Of a stretch of 64,000 bases of DNA, positions 17,239-26,074 are shown one piece after another; position 1 is the first letter of the stretch; every line of letters starts with the position of its first letter. This stretch comes from Nitratireductor thuwali (GTDB taxonomy: Bacteria; Pseudomonadota; Alphaproteobacteria; Rhizobiales; Rhizobiaceae), in contig NZ_CP030941.1 of NCBI RefSeq assembly GCF_036621415.1, positions 2,664,001-2,728,000 of the forward strand, given 5' to 3'. The position numbers and the translations under genes are program-made. The notes below the pieces were generated by a model that saw only the letters and a program-made list of their open reading frames with translations, searched no databases and had not been told where the DNA came from.

Positions 17239-18780
17239 TTATCCGAAGATCTTTGACGGCAACCAGGTCACCAGATCGGGAACTAGAATCAGCAGCGCGA
17301 GCGCTATGAGCTGTAGAATGACGTAAGGTATCACGCCGCGATAGATGGCGCCTGTCGAGATCGTGCGCGGCGCGACCGATCGAAAATAGAACAGGGCGAA
17401 GCCGAAGGGCGGCGTGAGGAACGATGTCTGGAGGTTCATCGCGAGCAACACGCCGAACCAGACCGGCGAGATGTCGCCGCCGAGGATGGCGGGTCCAAGC
17501 AGCGGCACGACGATGTAGATGATCTCCACCGCCTCGAGGATGAAGCCGAGCAGGAAGACGAGCAGCATCACCATCATCAGCGCCCCGAACTCGCCGCCCG
17601 GCAGTCCCTGGAGCAGTGCGGTGACGATGCGGTCGCCGCCGAAGCCGCGAAAGACGAGCGCCAGCAGGGAAGCGGCGATGACGATGCCGAACACCATGCC
17701 GGAGATCTTCATCGTCTCCGAGAGCGTTTCCTGGAGTACCCGGCTGCGCCATAGGCGCCAGGAGGCGAGCAGCGTGCCGGCCGTGATAAGGAACGCGGCC
17801 AGGATGGCGGTCATCCCTGCGGGACTGCCGGGCGCGGCACGATCCAGTCCCGCCATGCGCAGCGCCACCAGTGAAAAGGCCGCAAGGCCCGCCATCACCA
17901 GCACGGTCCTGCCGAGCGGGTTCTTTTCCGCCAGGAAGGCGGCCATCAGAAGCGCTCCGACCGCACCGAGGCCGGCGGCTTCCGTCGCGGTCGCAACGCC
18001 CGCCAGGATAGAGCCAAGAACGGCGAGGATGAGGAGCATCGGCGGCAGGAAGGTGAAGACGACGTCCGCTGCGGGCACCCTCTCTCTCGCGCGCGCCGGC
18101 GCACCCTTTGCCGGGCGCAGCACGAAGGCGAGATAGACGCCATAGATCGCCACGAGCAGGAGGCCGGGCACAAGCGCGCCGGCGAAAAGGTCGCCGACCG
18201 AGACGGCGGAAGGCGCGAAGTTGCCCGCTCGCTGCTGCGCTTCCATATAGGTGTTGCCGATCTGGTCGCCCAGCAGCACGAGCAGGATCGAGGGCGGGAT
18301 GATCTGCCCGAGCGTGCCGGACGCGCAGATCAGGCCGCTGGCGCGGCTGGCAGGGACGCCGGAATCGAGCAGCGGCTTCAGGCTTACCATCACCAGCATG
18401 ACGATGGTGGCCCCGATGATGCCGGTGGCCGCCGCGATCATCGCGCTGAAGAGAAGCACCGATAGCCCCATGCCGCGCGGGCTGCCCCCCATCATGCGCG
18501 CCAGCACCGTCAGCATGCGCGCCGCAAGGTTCGCCCGCTCCAGCAGCACGCCCATCAGGACGAAGAGCGGCACCGCCATCAGGAGGCTGTTCGTCATGAT
18601 GCCCCAGATGCGGGCGGGGAAGAAATTGAGGAAGCCTAGATCGAAGGCGCCGAAGAGGCTGCCGACAATGGCGATCAGCAGCGGCATTCCGGCAATGGCA
18701 AGCATCGCCGGAACACCGCTGAGAATCCCGGCGAACAGCGCCAGGAACATGAGAAGGAGGAATATTTCCTGCAGGATCAC
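17239..18780 (-). CDS. TRAP transporter large permease (DctM)
   Basis: A 513-residue membrane protein with about twelve or more transmembrane helices. Family hallmarks include the N-terminal MILQEIFLLLMFLALFAGILSG-type helix, the loop SGLICASGTLGQIIPPS and the repeat-related LLAMNLQTSFLTPPFGFALFYF near the C-terminus. It catalyses Na+- or H+-driven uptake with its DctQ and DctP partners. Its start overlaps the end of the DctQ gene by 4 bases. It is longer than the usual 430 residues because of extra helices in the middle, a known feature of one DctM subgroup. Confidence 0.92.
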   Translation of the reverse strand: MILQEIFLLLMFLALFAGILSGVPAMLAIAGMPLLIAIVGSLFGAFDLGFLNFFPARIWGIMTNSLLMAVPLFVLMGVLLERANLAARMLTVLARMMGGSPRGMGLSVLLFSAMIAAATGIIGATIVMLVMVSLKPLLDSGVPASRASGLICASGTLGQIIPPSILLVLLGDQIGNTYMEAQQRAGNFAPSAVSVGDLFAGALVPGLLLVAIYGVYLAFVLRPAKGAPARARERVPAADVVFTFLPPMLLILAVLGSILAGVATATEAAGLGAVGALLMAAFLAEKNPLGRTVLVMAGLAAFSLVALRMAGLDRAAPGSPAGMTAILAAFLITAGTLLASWRLWRSRVLQETLSETMKISGMVFGIVIAASLLALVFRGFGGDRIVTALLQGLPGGEFGALMMVMLLVFLLGFILEAVEIIYIVVPLLGPAILGGDISPVWFGVLLAMNLQTSFLTPPFGFALFYFRSVAPRTISTGAIYRGVIPYVILQLIALALLILVPDLVTWLPSKIFG

Positions 18781-19280
18781 GCCGACGGCTTCCCTTCATC
18801 GCCGCCATCCAGCACCGCGGCGATGCCCTGGACGATCACGAGCAGCGCGGAGACGGGCAGCGCCGTCTTGATGATGAAGAGGCCGGGCAGCCCACCCGTC
18901 TCTACCGAAGCCTCCCGGATCGCCCAGCTGTAGCGAAGATCCGGCCAATAGGCCCAGATGGCGAGGCCGAAGACGGGAACCAGGAACACGATGAGCGCGA
19001 ACAGGTCGGCCCAGCGTAGATAGCCGGGCGGCATCCGCTCCGACACCACGTCGACGCGAACATGGCCTCCCTGCGCCAGGCAGACCGGCACCGACAGCGC
19101 GAGGAAGACGGCAAAGGCGTAGGCCGCGAAGTCCTGCAGCCAAATGAAGCCCATGCCGAATCCGTAGCGGAGCATGACAACCGCCAGGACCGTGGCTACC
19201 AGCAGCATGCAGGCAACCGCGCATACGATCCGCGTGATGCGGTCGAGCGCGCCGCTGAATGCGAGAAAGAAATGCCGCAG
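18777..19280 (-). CDS. TRAP transporter small permease (DctQ), possible CTG start
   Basis: A four-helix small permease: MLLVATVLAVVMLRYGFG, GFIWLQDFAAYAFAVF, GHVRVDVVSERMPPG and LFIIKTALPVSALLVI are typical of DctQ. The first in-frame ATG is at 19208, but the conserved region FSGALDRITRIVCAVAC lies upstream of it in the same frame. No ATG, GTG or TTG occurs there. A CTG at 19278-19280 is preceded by GGAGGAG at the right distance, so I propose initiation there, giving 167 residues. If the start is instead 19208 the product has 143 residues and lacks the first part of helix 1. Confidence 0.8.
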   Translation of the reverse strand: MRHFFLAFSGALDRITRIVCAVACMLLVATVLAVVMLRYGFGMGFIWLQDFAAYAFAVFLALSVPVCLAQGGHVRVDVVSERMPPGYLRWADLFALIVFLVPVFGLAIWAYWPDLRYSWAIREASVETGGLPGLFIIKTALPVSALLVIVQGIAAVLDGGDEGKPSA

Positions 19281-19436
19281 GGTCTCCTCCCCTCGATCAG
19301 TTGCGACGAGAAAGCACCGGTGCGTCGGCGGGTCAATCCCAAAGACGGTTTAGGTGAGGGTGCCAGCGCTGTCTCATCGTTCCCTGGAAGATCGCGAGGC
19401 ATAACATCGATAGGCTGCGGCAAACCCGGGAGGGGC

Positions 19437-20165
19437 TTAGAAATATTCCGGGTATCGAGCTCTGATCTGATCCACGGTGCCGAGCGTGCCTGAAAGGTGC
19501 TCGCGCACGGAAGCTTCCGTTGCGGCGAGATCGCCCCGTTCGATGCCCTCCAGGATCCGATGATGGCAAACAAGGATGCTGGCCGGTTTTCCCGGCTCCG
19601 GCAGGTTGAGATTGCGCAAGCGGTCGATATGGCCGGAGCGCGCGGTCACGAGCTGCCAGAGATCCGCGACGCCGGCTGCTTCGCAGAGGGATTGGTGAAA
19701 TACCCGGTCGAGCCGCGCGAAACGCTCCAGCTCGCCGGCCTCGAACGCGGAATCCTGCAGCGCAAGAACCTTGCGGGCCGTTGCGATGATTTCCCTTCTT
19801 GCGCCGCACAACGCCAGACGCCGCGTTACCTCCACCTCGATTGCCAAGCGAAGGAACTGGCTTTCGCGCGCATGTTCGACATCGATCTTCGAGACCTCTG
19901 TTTTCGACTGGGGGCGGATGACGAGGAGCCCTTCTTCCTCGAGCTTGAGCATGGCATCGCGTACCGGCGTCTGACTGACACCGTAATGTTGCGCGATCTC
20001 TGAGCGCGACAGGTGCTGCCCGGGAGCCAGGTCGAGTGAAATTATCCGCTCGCGCAGTGCATGGTGTATCTGCTGGCTTGCGGAGACGCGCTTGATCCCC
20101 TGTGCAGGGGAAGAGCCGGGAAATGCTTCGTTCTCGGCGATCACCGCAATGTCGTGGCCCTTCAT
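19437..20165 (-). CDS. GntR-family regulator with FCD domain
   Basis: A 242-residue regulator. The winged helix-turn-helix is around SEIAQHYGVSQTPVRDAML (residues about 55-75), followed by an all-helical FCD ligand-binding domain with the metal-binding pattern residues Asp and His in RVFHQSLCEAAG and CHHRILEGIERGD. Such regulators bind sugar acids or organic acids. It lies between two divergent TRAP operons and probably controls both. A 14-base palindrome in the divergent promoter is its likely operator. Confidence 0.9.
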   Translation of the reverse strand: MKGHDIAVIAENEAFPGSSPAQGIKRVSASQQIHHALRERIISLDLAPGQHLSRSEIAQHYGVSQTPVRDAMLKLEEEGLLVIRPQSKTEVSKIDVEHARESQFLRLAIEVEVTRRLALCGARREIIATARKVLALQDSAFEAGELERFARLDRVFHQSLCEAAGVADLWQLVTARSGHIDRLRNLNLPEPGKPASILVCHHRILEGIERGDLAATEASVREHLSGTLGTVDQIRARYPEYF

Positions 20166-20236
20166 CTTTATCGCGCCGTTCCCTGATCTGGTGTGGTGTC
20201 GTTCCCCGATATATATACCTTGCTTGACGCAATTAC

Positions 20237-20250
20237 ACTAATATATTAGT
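20237..20250. promoter_or_regulatory. Perfect 14-bp palindrome, candidate GntR operator
   Basis: ACTAATATATTAGT is perfectly self-complementary and AT-rich in a GC-rich background. It sits between the GntR gene (ends of start at 20165) and the TRAP gene starting at 20303. A TTGACG hexamer lies at 20224-20229 just upstream, so a bound repressor would overlap the promoter of the rightward operon. Confidence 0.6.
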
Positions 20251-20302
20251 ACATCAGATCGACGGGGCCGGTCGCCTCGCCAGGTCTCAAGGGAGGATAA
20301 AC

Positions 20303-21328
20303 ATGGCTTTCTCAAAGATTGCGCTTCTGGCTGTATCTGCCTCGGTAATGGCAGGCTCTGCGCAGGCAGATACGCTTAACATCCAGACTTCATTCAACGC
20401 CGGAGACTTCTCGACGCAGTACCTGACCGAGAACTGGCTGCCCAAGATTTCCGAGATGACCGAGGGCCGCATCGAGATCGTGCTGACGCCGAATGGTTCC
20501 GTCGTCCCGGCTCGGGAGACGCCCGAGGCTGTCGCAGCTGGTGTGCTGGACGGTGATTTCACATCCGTGAACTACTTCTCGGGCCTGGAACCGGCCTACG
20601 CCATCATGGGCGATTTGATCTCGGGCTATGAGACGCCTGAGCAGATGCTTGATTTCTGCCGCGAGGGCGGCGGCGAGGCTGTGATGCAAAAGGCTGCCGA
20701 CGCAGTAACCGGAGGCGAGGTCAAGGTTGTCGCTTGCGGCCCTTATTCGCGGGAGTCGCTGCCCGCCCGCGTGCCCATTCGCACGTTCGAAGATCTCAAA
20801 GGCAAGAAGATTCGTTCGCCGGAAGGACTGGCCGCCGCCGTCTTCCAGGCAGCGGGGGCCTCGCCCGTTTCGATTCCCTTCTCGGAAGTTTTCGGCGCGC
20901 TGGAAAAGGGCATTGTCGATGCAGCGGACGCTTCGGCTTACGTGAACAACGACGCCACGGGCATTCACGACGTTGCCCCTTACCCGCTGTATCCCGGCAT
21001 TCACTCCATGCCTTCGATGCAGTTCACGGTCAACAAGGAGAAATGGGAAGTACTCTCGGAGGCCGATCGAAAGGCGCTTCGCGATTGGTGGTATGAGGCG
21101 ATGTACGCGATGGCCGCCGAGGTTGCCAAGCAGGATGCCGCGCTCGCGGCCCGTGACGATGCGGCCGATGACATCCAAGTCATCGACTGGGCAAAGGAGG
21201 ACCGCGACCAACTGAGAGCGGTGGCGCGTGAGCAGTGGGAGATCTTTGCCGAAAAGTCCGGACTCGCCAAAGAGGCGCTTGATGCGAACATCGCCTATAT
21301 GACCAAAATCGGCTTGTTCCAGGAGTAG
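20303..21328 (+). CDS. TRAP transporter substrate-binding protein (DctP)
   Basis: A 341-residue periplasmic binding protein with a Sec leader, MAFSKIALLAVSASVMAGSAQA, and cleavage near ADT. Family features are NIQTSFNAGDFS, FEDLKGKKIRSPEGLAA with the carboxylate-binding Arg, and GALEKGIVDAADAS. It begins the operon DctP-DctQ-DctM-small protein-dehydratase-RraA-like. A strong hairpin with a T tract lies directly after its stop codon and probably sets higher expression of the binding protein than of the permease. Its ligand is likely a sugar acid, inferred from the dehydratase gene. Confidence 0.9.
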   Translation: MAFSKIALLAVSASVMAGSAQADTLNIQTSFNAGDFSTQYLTENWLPKISEMTEGRIEIVLTPNGSVVPARETPEAVAAGVLDGDFTSVNYFSGLEPAYAIMGDLISGYETPEQMLDFCREGGGEAVMQKAADAVTGGEVKVVACGPYSRESLPARVPIRTFEDLKGKKIRSPEGLAAAVFQAAGASPVSIPFSEVFGALEKGIVDAADASAYVNNDATGIHDVAPYPLYPGIHSMPSMQFTVNKEKWEVLSEADRKALRDWWYEAMYAMAAEVAKQDAALAARDDAADDIQVIDWAKEDRDQLRAVAREQWEIFAEKSGLAKEALDANIAYMTKIGLFQE

Positions 21329-21339
21329 GTGGATCCCCG

Positions 21340-21378
21340 CGCGCTGCCTTCGTACTCGTCGCAAGGCAGCGCGTTTTT
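21340..21378 (+). terminator. Intra-operon hairpin with T tract after the TRAP binding protein
   Basis: CGCGCTGCCTT (21340-21350) pairs perfectly with AAGGCAGCGCG (21363-21373) around a 12-base loop and is followed by five T residues. It has the form of a Rho-independent terminator, but lies between dctP and dctQ of one operon, so partial termination or 3'-end protection of the dctP message is likely. Confidence 0.75.
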
Positions 21379-21408
21379 GCTTCATCATGACATCCGGGGG
21401 GAAGCGCG

Positions 21409-21930
21409 ATGAAGCGCTCACTTGCCATCTACGCCGGGTTGATCGACAGGTTCAGTGTCTTCATCGGCCAAGCCTGTTCTATTCTGCTATTCACATGCAT
21501 TGCGGTTTCCGCTTGGGAAGTGGTGATGCGCTACGGCTTTGACCGCCCGACGGTCTGGACCATCGAACTGGCGATGGCCCTTTGCGCGAGCGCCTGGGTG
21601 CTTTCGGTGGGGTATGTTACCCAGCGCAATCGCCACATCTCCATCACGATGCTGGAACTGCTGGTCGGCCCCCGTGTCTGGCGACTGTTCCGCCTCTTTC
21701 AGATGCTGATCTCCATAGGGGCGATCTTCGTGCTGTTGCTGGCTCTGTGGGATCCGGCAGTCAAGGCGCTGAGCCGTGTCGAGCACTCCGGGACGGCGAT
21801 GAATTCCATCCAGCCGACCATTCTCAAGGTCCTGCTCGCAATTGGCTGCGTTCTCTACCTGCTCCAGCTTCTGGCCAACGTCATCCACTGGGCCCAAGGC
21901 ACGGAATCGGAGGTCGACGGTGGGCATTGA
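21409..21930 (+). CDS. TRAP transporter small permease (DctQ)
   Basis: A 173-residue protein with four membrane helices: SVFIGQACSILLFTCIAVSA, VWTIELAMALCASAWVLSVG, LFQMLISIGAIFVLLLALW and TILKVLLAIGCVLYLLQLL. The RYGFDRPTVWTIEL segment is characteristic of DctQ. It works with the DctM and DctP beside it. It starts 80 bases after the dctP stop, beyond the hairpin, and its end overlaps the dctM start. Confidence 0.9.
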   Translation: MKRSLAIYAGLIDRFSVFIGQACSILLFTCIAVSAWEVVMRYGFDRPTVWTIELAMALCASAWVLSVGYVTQRNRHISITMLELLVGPRVWRLFRLFQMLISIGAIFVLLLALWDPAVKALSRVEHSGTAMNSIQPTILKVLLAIGCVLYLLQLLANVIHWAQGTESEVDGGH

Positions 21931-23236
21931 ATCAATCACGCTTTTGATCGTCCTCGCGCTGCTGGCGCTTATGGCTCTAGGCCTGCCTCTGGGCATAACG
22001 ACGCTAACGGTGTCGCTGGTGACTGCGATTCTTTATTTCGGAGAGCGGGCCGGCTTCTTTATCGTGGCGGCGAATGTCAGCGAAGTTCTGCACAAATACG
22101 AACTCATCGCCGTTCCGTTCTTCGTTTTCATGGCGAATGTGCTCGAGCGATCGGGAATCGCAAAGTCGCTGTTCGACTCCATGGCCATCATGGGCGGCCG
22201 CTTTCGCGGCTCGGTGGCCGTGCAGACATGCATTGTCGCTGTCGTCCTCGCGGCGATGTCGGGAATCATGGGTGGCGAGATCGTCATGCTGGGTCTGATT
22301 GCGCTGCCGCAAATGCTGCGGCTCGGCTATGATCGAAAGCTGTCGATAGGCATCATATGCGCAGCCGGGGCACTGGCAACGCTGATTCCGCCCTCCGTTG
22401 TCCTGATCATCTACGGGCTGGCGGCACAGGTTTCGATCACCAAGCTTTTTGCCGCCTCGGCGGTTCCGGGGCTAATCCTGGCCGCGCTCTACATAACTTA
22501 CATTCTTGTCCGCGTGCGCCTGAGCCCTGCCATGGCGCCGATCTACGACATTCCCGAAACCGGTTTGCCCTTCTTCAAACGGATCAAATATCTGAAGGGG
22601 GTCATTCTGCCGGGAGTTCTGATCGGCGCGGTTCTCGGCGTTATCTATTCCGGTGTGGCGACGGTTACCGAAGCCGCTGCCGTCGGCGCAATTGGAGCGC
22701 TCGCCGTGGCGGCGGCGCGCAAGGAGCTTACCTGGACCATGGCACGGGACGCCATGCGCCAGACCGTCCTTACGGTCGGATCGATCATCTGGCTGGTGCT
22801 CGGCGCCGTGTCTCTCATCGGCATCTACAACCGCATAGGCGGCGGCGAATTTCTCCGCGGGCTGCTGACGGCGCTGGACGTCGCGCCGATCTGGGTGATC
22901 GTGGTGATGATGCTCATCGTCATGGTGCTCGGCACCTTTCTGGAATGGATCGCCATCATTTTCATAACCGTGCCGATCTTCGCCCCCGTTGTCGTCGATC
23001 TGGGCTACGACCCGGTCTGGTTCGGGGTACTCTTCGCGATGAACATCCAGATCTACTATCTTTCTCCGCCTTTCGGGCCGGCTTGTTTCTTCCTCAAATC
23101 GGTAGCACCGAAGGACATCCAGCTTCAGGAGATATTCGCCGCCGTCCTTCCGTTTATTGCGCTGCAGGCGGTCGGGCTCTTTCTCGTGCTGTTCATCCCA
23201 GAGCTGGCGCTCTGGCTCCCGGCGATGCTGGATTGA
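21920..23236 (+). CDS. TRAP transporter large permease (DctM)
   Basis: A 438-residue membrane protein with about twelve helices. Typical motifs are VPFFVFMANVLERSGIAKSL, CAAGALATLIPPSVVLIIYG and MNIQIYYLSPPFGPACFFLK. I chose GTG at 21920 because GGAGG lies 6 bases upstream and the protein then begins with the usual helix, IESITLLIVLALL. It overlaps the dctQ gene by 11 bases, which suggests translational coupling. Confidence 0.92.
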   Translation: MGIESITLLIVLALLALMALGLPLGITTLTVSLVTAILYFGERAGFFIVAANVSEVLHKYELIAVPFFVFMANVLERSGIAKSLFDSMAIMGGRFRGSVAVQTCIVAVVLAAMSGIMGGEIVMLGLIALPQMLRLGYDRKLSIGIICAAGALATLIPPSVVLIIYGLAAQVSITKLFAASAVPGLILAALYITYILVRVRLSPAMAPIYDIPETGLPFFKRIKYLKGVILPGVLIGAVLGVIYSGVATVTEAAAVGAIGALAVAAARKELTWTMARDAMRQTVLTVGSIIWLVLGAVSLIGIYNRIGGGEFLRGLLTALDVAPIWVIVVMMLIVMVLGTFLEWIAIIFITVPIFAPVVVDLGYDPVWFGVLFAMNIQIYYLSPPFGPACFFLKSVAPKDIQLQEIFAAVLPFIALQAVGLFLVLFIPELALWLPAMLD

Positions 23237-23252
23237 GGAGGTTTGACAGGCA

Positions 23253-23414
23253 ATGAGCGACCCAAAGCTAACCCATCAAGATGAAGAGCTATCGGCCTTG
23301 GAGTTCGGCGCGGAAGAAAAGCGCGACCGTCACGATTTTGGGAATTGGCCGGAAGTCGCAGGTGTCGTCCTGACGCTCTTCGTCACCTGGCTGATCTTCG
23401 CATTTACCGGATAA
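23253..23414 (+). CDS. 53-residue single-span membrane protein in the TRAP operon
   Basis: A short frame starts ATG at 23253, 16 bases after the dctM stop, with AGGAGG upstream. It encodes an acidic, charged first half (MSDPKLTHQDEEL, then EEKRDRHDFGNWPE) and one C-terminal membrane helix (VAGVVLTLFVTWLIFAFTG). It ends 4 bases before the dehydratase start, so it is tightly embedded in the operon. I do not recognise a family. The topology suggests an inner membrane anchor or an accessory of the TRAP transporter. Confidence 0.7.
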   Translation: MSDPKLTHQDEELSALEFGAEEKRDRHDFGNWPEVAGVVLTLFVTWLIFAFTG

Positions 23415-23418
23415 AGCA

Positions 23419-25152
23419 ATGGCAAGAAAAGACCCTAAGGATCTACGTTCCGCACGCTGGTTTGCCCCCGACGACCTGCGCAGTTTCGGACACCGCTCCC
23501 GCATGATGCAACTGGGCTATGCGGAAGAGGAATATCGCGACAGGCCGGTAATCGGCGTGCTCAGCACGTGGTCCGAACTGAACACCTGCCACTCGCACTT
23601 TCCCGAACGTGTCCAGGATGTGAAGCGCGGGGTCGCACAGGCAGGCGGCTTCGCCGTGGAGATGCCCACGCTCTCGGTCGACGAAAGCTTCACCAAGCCC
23701 ACCTCGATGCTCTATCGCAACCTGCTGGCTATGGAGACGGAGGAGATGATCCGCTCGCACCCGCTGGACGGTGTTGTGCTGATGGGTGGGTGCGACAAGA
23801 CCACTCCGGGTCTGATCATGGGCGCTCTCTCCGCGGGCGTGCCGATGATCTTCCTCTCCGCCGGCCCCATGCTGCGCGGCAATTACGCCGGCAAGGTTCT
23901 CGGATCCGGTTCCGATGCATGGAAGTACTGGGACGAGCGCCGCGCGGGCAATATCGGCGACGACGAGTGGCAGGGCATCCAGGCTGGCATCGCACGCTCG
24001 GCGGGCACATGCATGACCATGGGGACGGCATCCACCATGACTGCGATCGCTGAGGCGATGGGGCTCTCCTTGCCGGGCTCCTCCTCCATTCCGGCGGTCG
24101 ACTCGGCTCACCAACGCATGTCAGCCGCCTGCGGAAGGCGGATCGTCGACATGGTCTGGGACGATATGACCCCCGACATGATCGTCACCGATGCTGCCTG
24201 CCGGAACGCAGCGATCGTGGCCATGGCCACCGGCTGCTCGACGAATGCCGTCGTTCATCTGATTGCCATGGCGCGGCGGGCCGGCGTCAGTCTCACGCTC
24301 GATGATCTGGACGCGCTCGGCCGGTCGACGCCGCTCATTGCAAATGTACGACCTGCGGGAAAAGACTATCTCATGGAGGACTTCTATCTTGCGGGTGGTC
24401 TGAGCGCGCTGATGAAGCAACTCGAGAATATGCTGGATTGCTCCGCAATGACGGTCTCCGGCAAGTCTCTGGAGGAGAACCTCAAGAACGCCCGAGTATA
24501 CAATTCAGATGTTATCCGGCCGCTGTCGAACCCTGTCTACCATGAAGGTTCGCTTGCCGTGCTCCGCGGCAATCTCTGTCCGGACGGCGCGGTGATGAAG
24601 CCTGCGGCCTGTGACCCCAGATTCCATTTCCACGAAGGTCCAGCACTGGTTTTCGACAGCTATCCCGAGATGAAGGCGGCGATCGACGACGAGAGCCTCG
24701 ATGTCACGCCTGACCATGTCCTGGTGTTGCGCAATGCCGGACCGCAGGGCGGCCCGGGCTTTCCGGAATGGGGTATGTTGCCGGTTCCTAAAGCTCTGAT
24801 CAGACAGGGCCACCGCGACATGTTGCGGCTTTCCGATGCCCGCATGTCGGGCACGTCCTACGGTGCCTGCATTCTGCATGTCGCCCCCGAAAGCTTCGTC
24901 GGCGGACCGCTGGCCCTGTTGCAAACCGGCGATATCGTACGCCTCGACCTGCCGGGCCGCCGTCTCGACATGCTGGTGGATGAGGACGAGCTTGCGCGCC
25001 GGCGCGAAGCCTGGATTTCGCCTAAACCTCGTTTCGAGCGCGGCTACGGCTATATGTTTGCCCGGCACGTCACCCAGGCGGACCAGGGCTGCGACTTCGA
25101 TTTCCTCCAATCCGACTTCGGCCGAACCGTCGGCGAACCCGACATCTTCTGA
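23419..25152 (+). CDS. Sugar-acid dehydratase, IlvD/Edd family (arabinonate/xylonate type)
   Basis: A 577-residue dehydratase that removes water from an aldonic acid to give a 2-keto-3-deoxy acid, using an Fe-S cluster and Mg2+. Cys57 (NTCHSH), Cys125 (GGCDKTTPG) and Cys198 (GTCMTMG) match the spacing of the three cluster ligands in L-arabinonate dehydratase-type enzymes. The signature SDARMSGTSYGACILHV is near the C-terminus. The neighbouring TRAP transporter probably supplies the acid. The RraA-like gene downstream may act on the product. L-arabinonate, D-xylonate or a similar aldonate is most likely; the sequence does not separate them. Confidence 0.9.
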   Translation: MARKDPKDLRSARWFAPDDLRSFGHRSRMMQLGYAEEEYRDRPVIGVLSTWSELNTCHSHFPERVQDVKRGVAQAGGFAVEMPTLSVDESFTKPTSMLYRNLLAMETEEMIRSHPLDGVVLMGGCDKTTPGLIMGALSAGVPMIFLSAGPMLRGNYAGKVLGSGSDAWKYWDERRAGNIGDDEWQGIQAGIARSAGTCMTMGTASTMTAIAEAMGLSLPGSSSIPAVDSAHQRMSAACGRRIVDMVWDDMTPDMIVTDAACRNAAIVAMATGCSTNAVVHLIAMARRAGVSLTLDDLDALGRSTPLIANVRPAGKDYLMEDFYLAGGLSALMKQLENMLDCSAMTVSGKSLEENLKNARVYNSDVIRPLSNPVYHEGSLAVLRGNLCPDGAVMKPAACDPRFHFHEGPALVFDSYPEMKAAIDDESLDVTPDHVLVLRNAGPQGGPGFPEWGMLPVPKALIRQGHRDMLRLSDARMSGTSYGACILHVAPESFVGGPLALLQTGDIVRLDLPGRRLDMLVDEDELARRREAWISPKPRFERGYGYMFARHVTQADQGCDFDFLQSDFGRTVGEPDIF

Positions 25153-25182
25153 GGAACCCATGACTTCTGAGGAACCCATGAC
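25147..25182 (+). repeat. Perfect 18-bp tandem duplication over a translation start
   Basis: TTCTGAGGAACCCATGAC occurs twice in a row (25147-25164 and 25165-25182). Each copy holds a GAGGA ribosome-binding site and an in-frame ATG, and the first copy also holds the stop codon of the dehydratase gene. The RraA-like gene therefore has two equivalent starts, 18 bases apart. Confidence 0.95.
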
Positions 25183-25897
25183 CGAATACGAGATTTCCAA
25201 CGACACTCGCGCAAAGCTGAAGGGGACCTCGACCGCGTCGATCGCCACAGCGCTTTACAAGCGCGGGCTTCGCAACCAGTTCATCCAGGGCGTCGTGCCG
25301 GTGAGTCCCAAGCCGGAGAACATGGTCGGACAGGCGTTCACGCTGCGCTACATTCCCGCGCGTGAAGACCGCAACCCAATCACGGTGTTCCGCAACCCCG
25401 ATCATCCCCAGCGCGTCGCGGTCGAAACATGCCCGCCCGGCTGGGTGCTGGTGATGGACGCCCGCAAGGATGCCCGGGCGGCGACGGCCGGATCGATCCT
25501 TCTGACAAGGCTCGCCTTGCGCGGGGCAGCCGGCGTGGTGTCCGACGGCGGTTTTCGCGATGCGGAGGGGATAGGAAGGCTCGACATGCCCGCCTACTAC
25601 GCCAAGCCGTCGGCGCCCACGAACCTTACGTTGCACGAAGCGCTGGACATCAACGTGCCGATCTCGTGTGGCGAGGCGCCGGTTTTCCCCGGAGATGTGC
25701 TTGTCGGAGATCGAGACGGAGTAATGGTCGTTCCCGCGCACTTAGCCGACGAAATCGCGGACGAATGCTGCGGGATGGAAAGCTTCGAAGAATTTGTGCT
25801 CGAACAGGTTGAAGGCGGCTCTTCCATCATCGGTCTCTATCCCTGTACGAAGGAAGAGAACCAGAGGAAGTACGACCTGTGGCGCTCCAAGCGGTGA
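25160..25897 (+). CDS. RraA-like aldolase/decarboxylase-family protein
   Basis: A protein of 245 residues (or 239 from the second start) of the RraA / 4-hydroxy-4-methyl-2-oxoglutarate aldolase family. Characteristic parts are GQAFTLRYIP, DARKDARAATAGSILLTRLALRG, GVVSDGGFRD with the Asp that binds Mg2+ in HMG aldolases, and VFPGDVLVGDRDGVMVVP. In sugar-acid loci, such proteins may split or process a keto acid; RraA in enteric bacteria instead inhibits RNase E. The metabolic role is favoured here by the dehydratase just upstream. Starts at 25160 and 25178 are both served by identical ribosome-binding sites. Confidence 0.85.
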   Translation: MTSEEPMTEYEISNDTRAKLKGTSTASIATALYKRGLRNQFIQGVVPVSPKPENMVGQAFTLRYIPAREDRNPITVFRNPDHPQRVAVETCPPGWVLVMDARKDARAATAGSILLTRLALRGAAGVVSDGGFRDAEGIGRLDMPAYYAKPSAPTNLTLHEALDINVPISCGEAPVFPGDVLVGDRDGVMVVPAHLADEIADECCGMESFEEFVLEQVEGGSSIIGLYPCTKEENQRKYDLWRSKR

Positions 25898-26074
25898 CGC
25901 GGTTTTAGCCGGAGCGCAGATTGTTTCAACCATGGGCCAGACCGGGGCTTGGCTGTTCGGCAACAGCGCCTTGCTCCTGCGAATTTGCCTTCCCCCGCTC
26001 TCACGCCTATGGACCGGCTGCCTCGATGGCGGATACTGTCGCGGTTCGTTGCGAAAAAGGAGTGGTGCGGAACG

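Noticed and set aside
17201..18808. A 535-residue alternative frame over DctM
   Set aside because: It is rich in Arg and Pro with no membrane helices, whereas the other frame on the same strand is a clear DctM.
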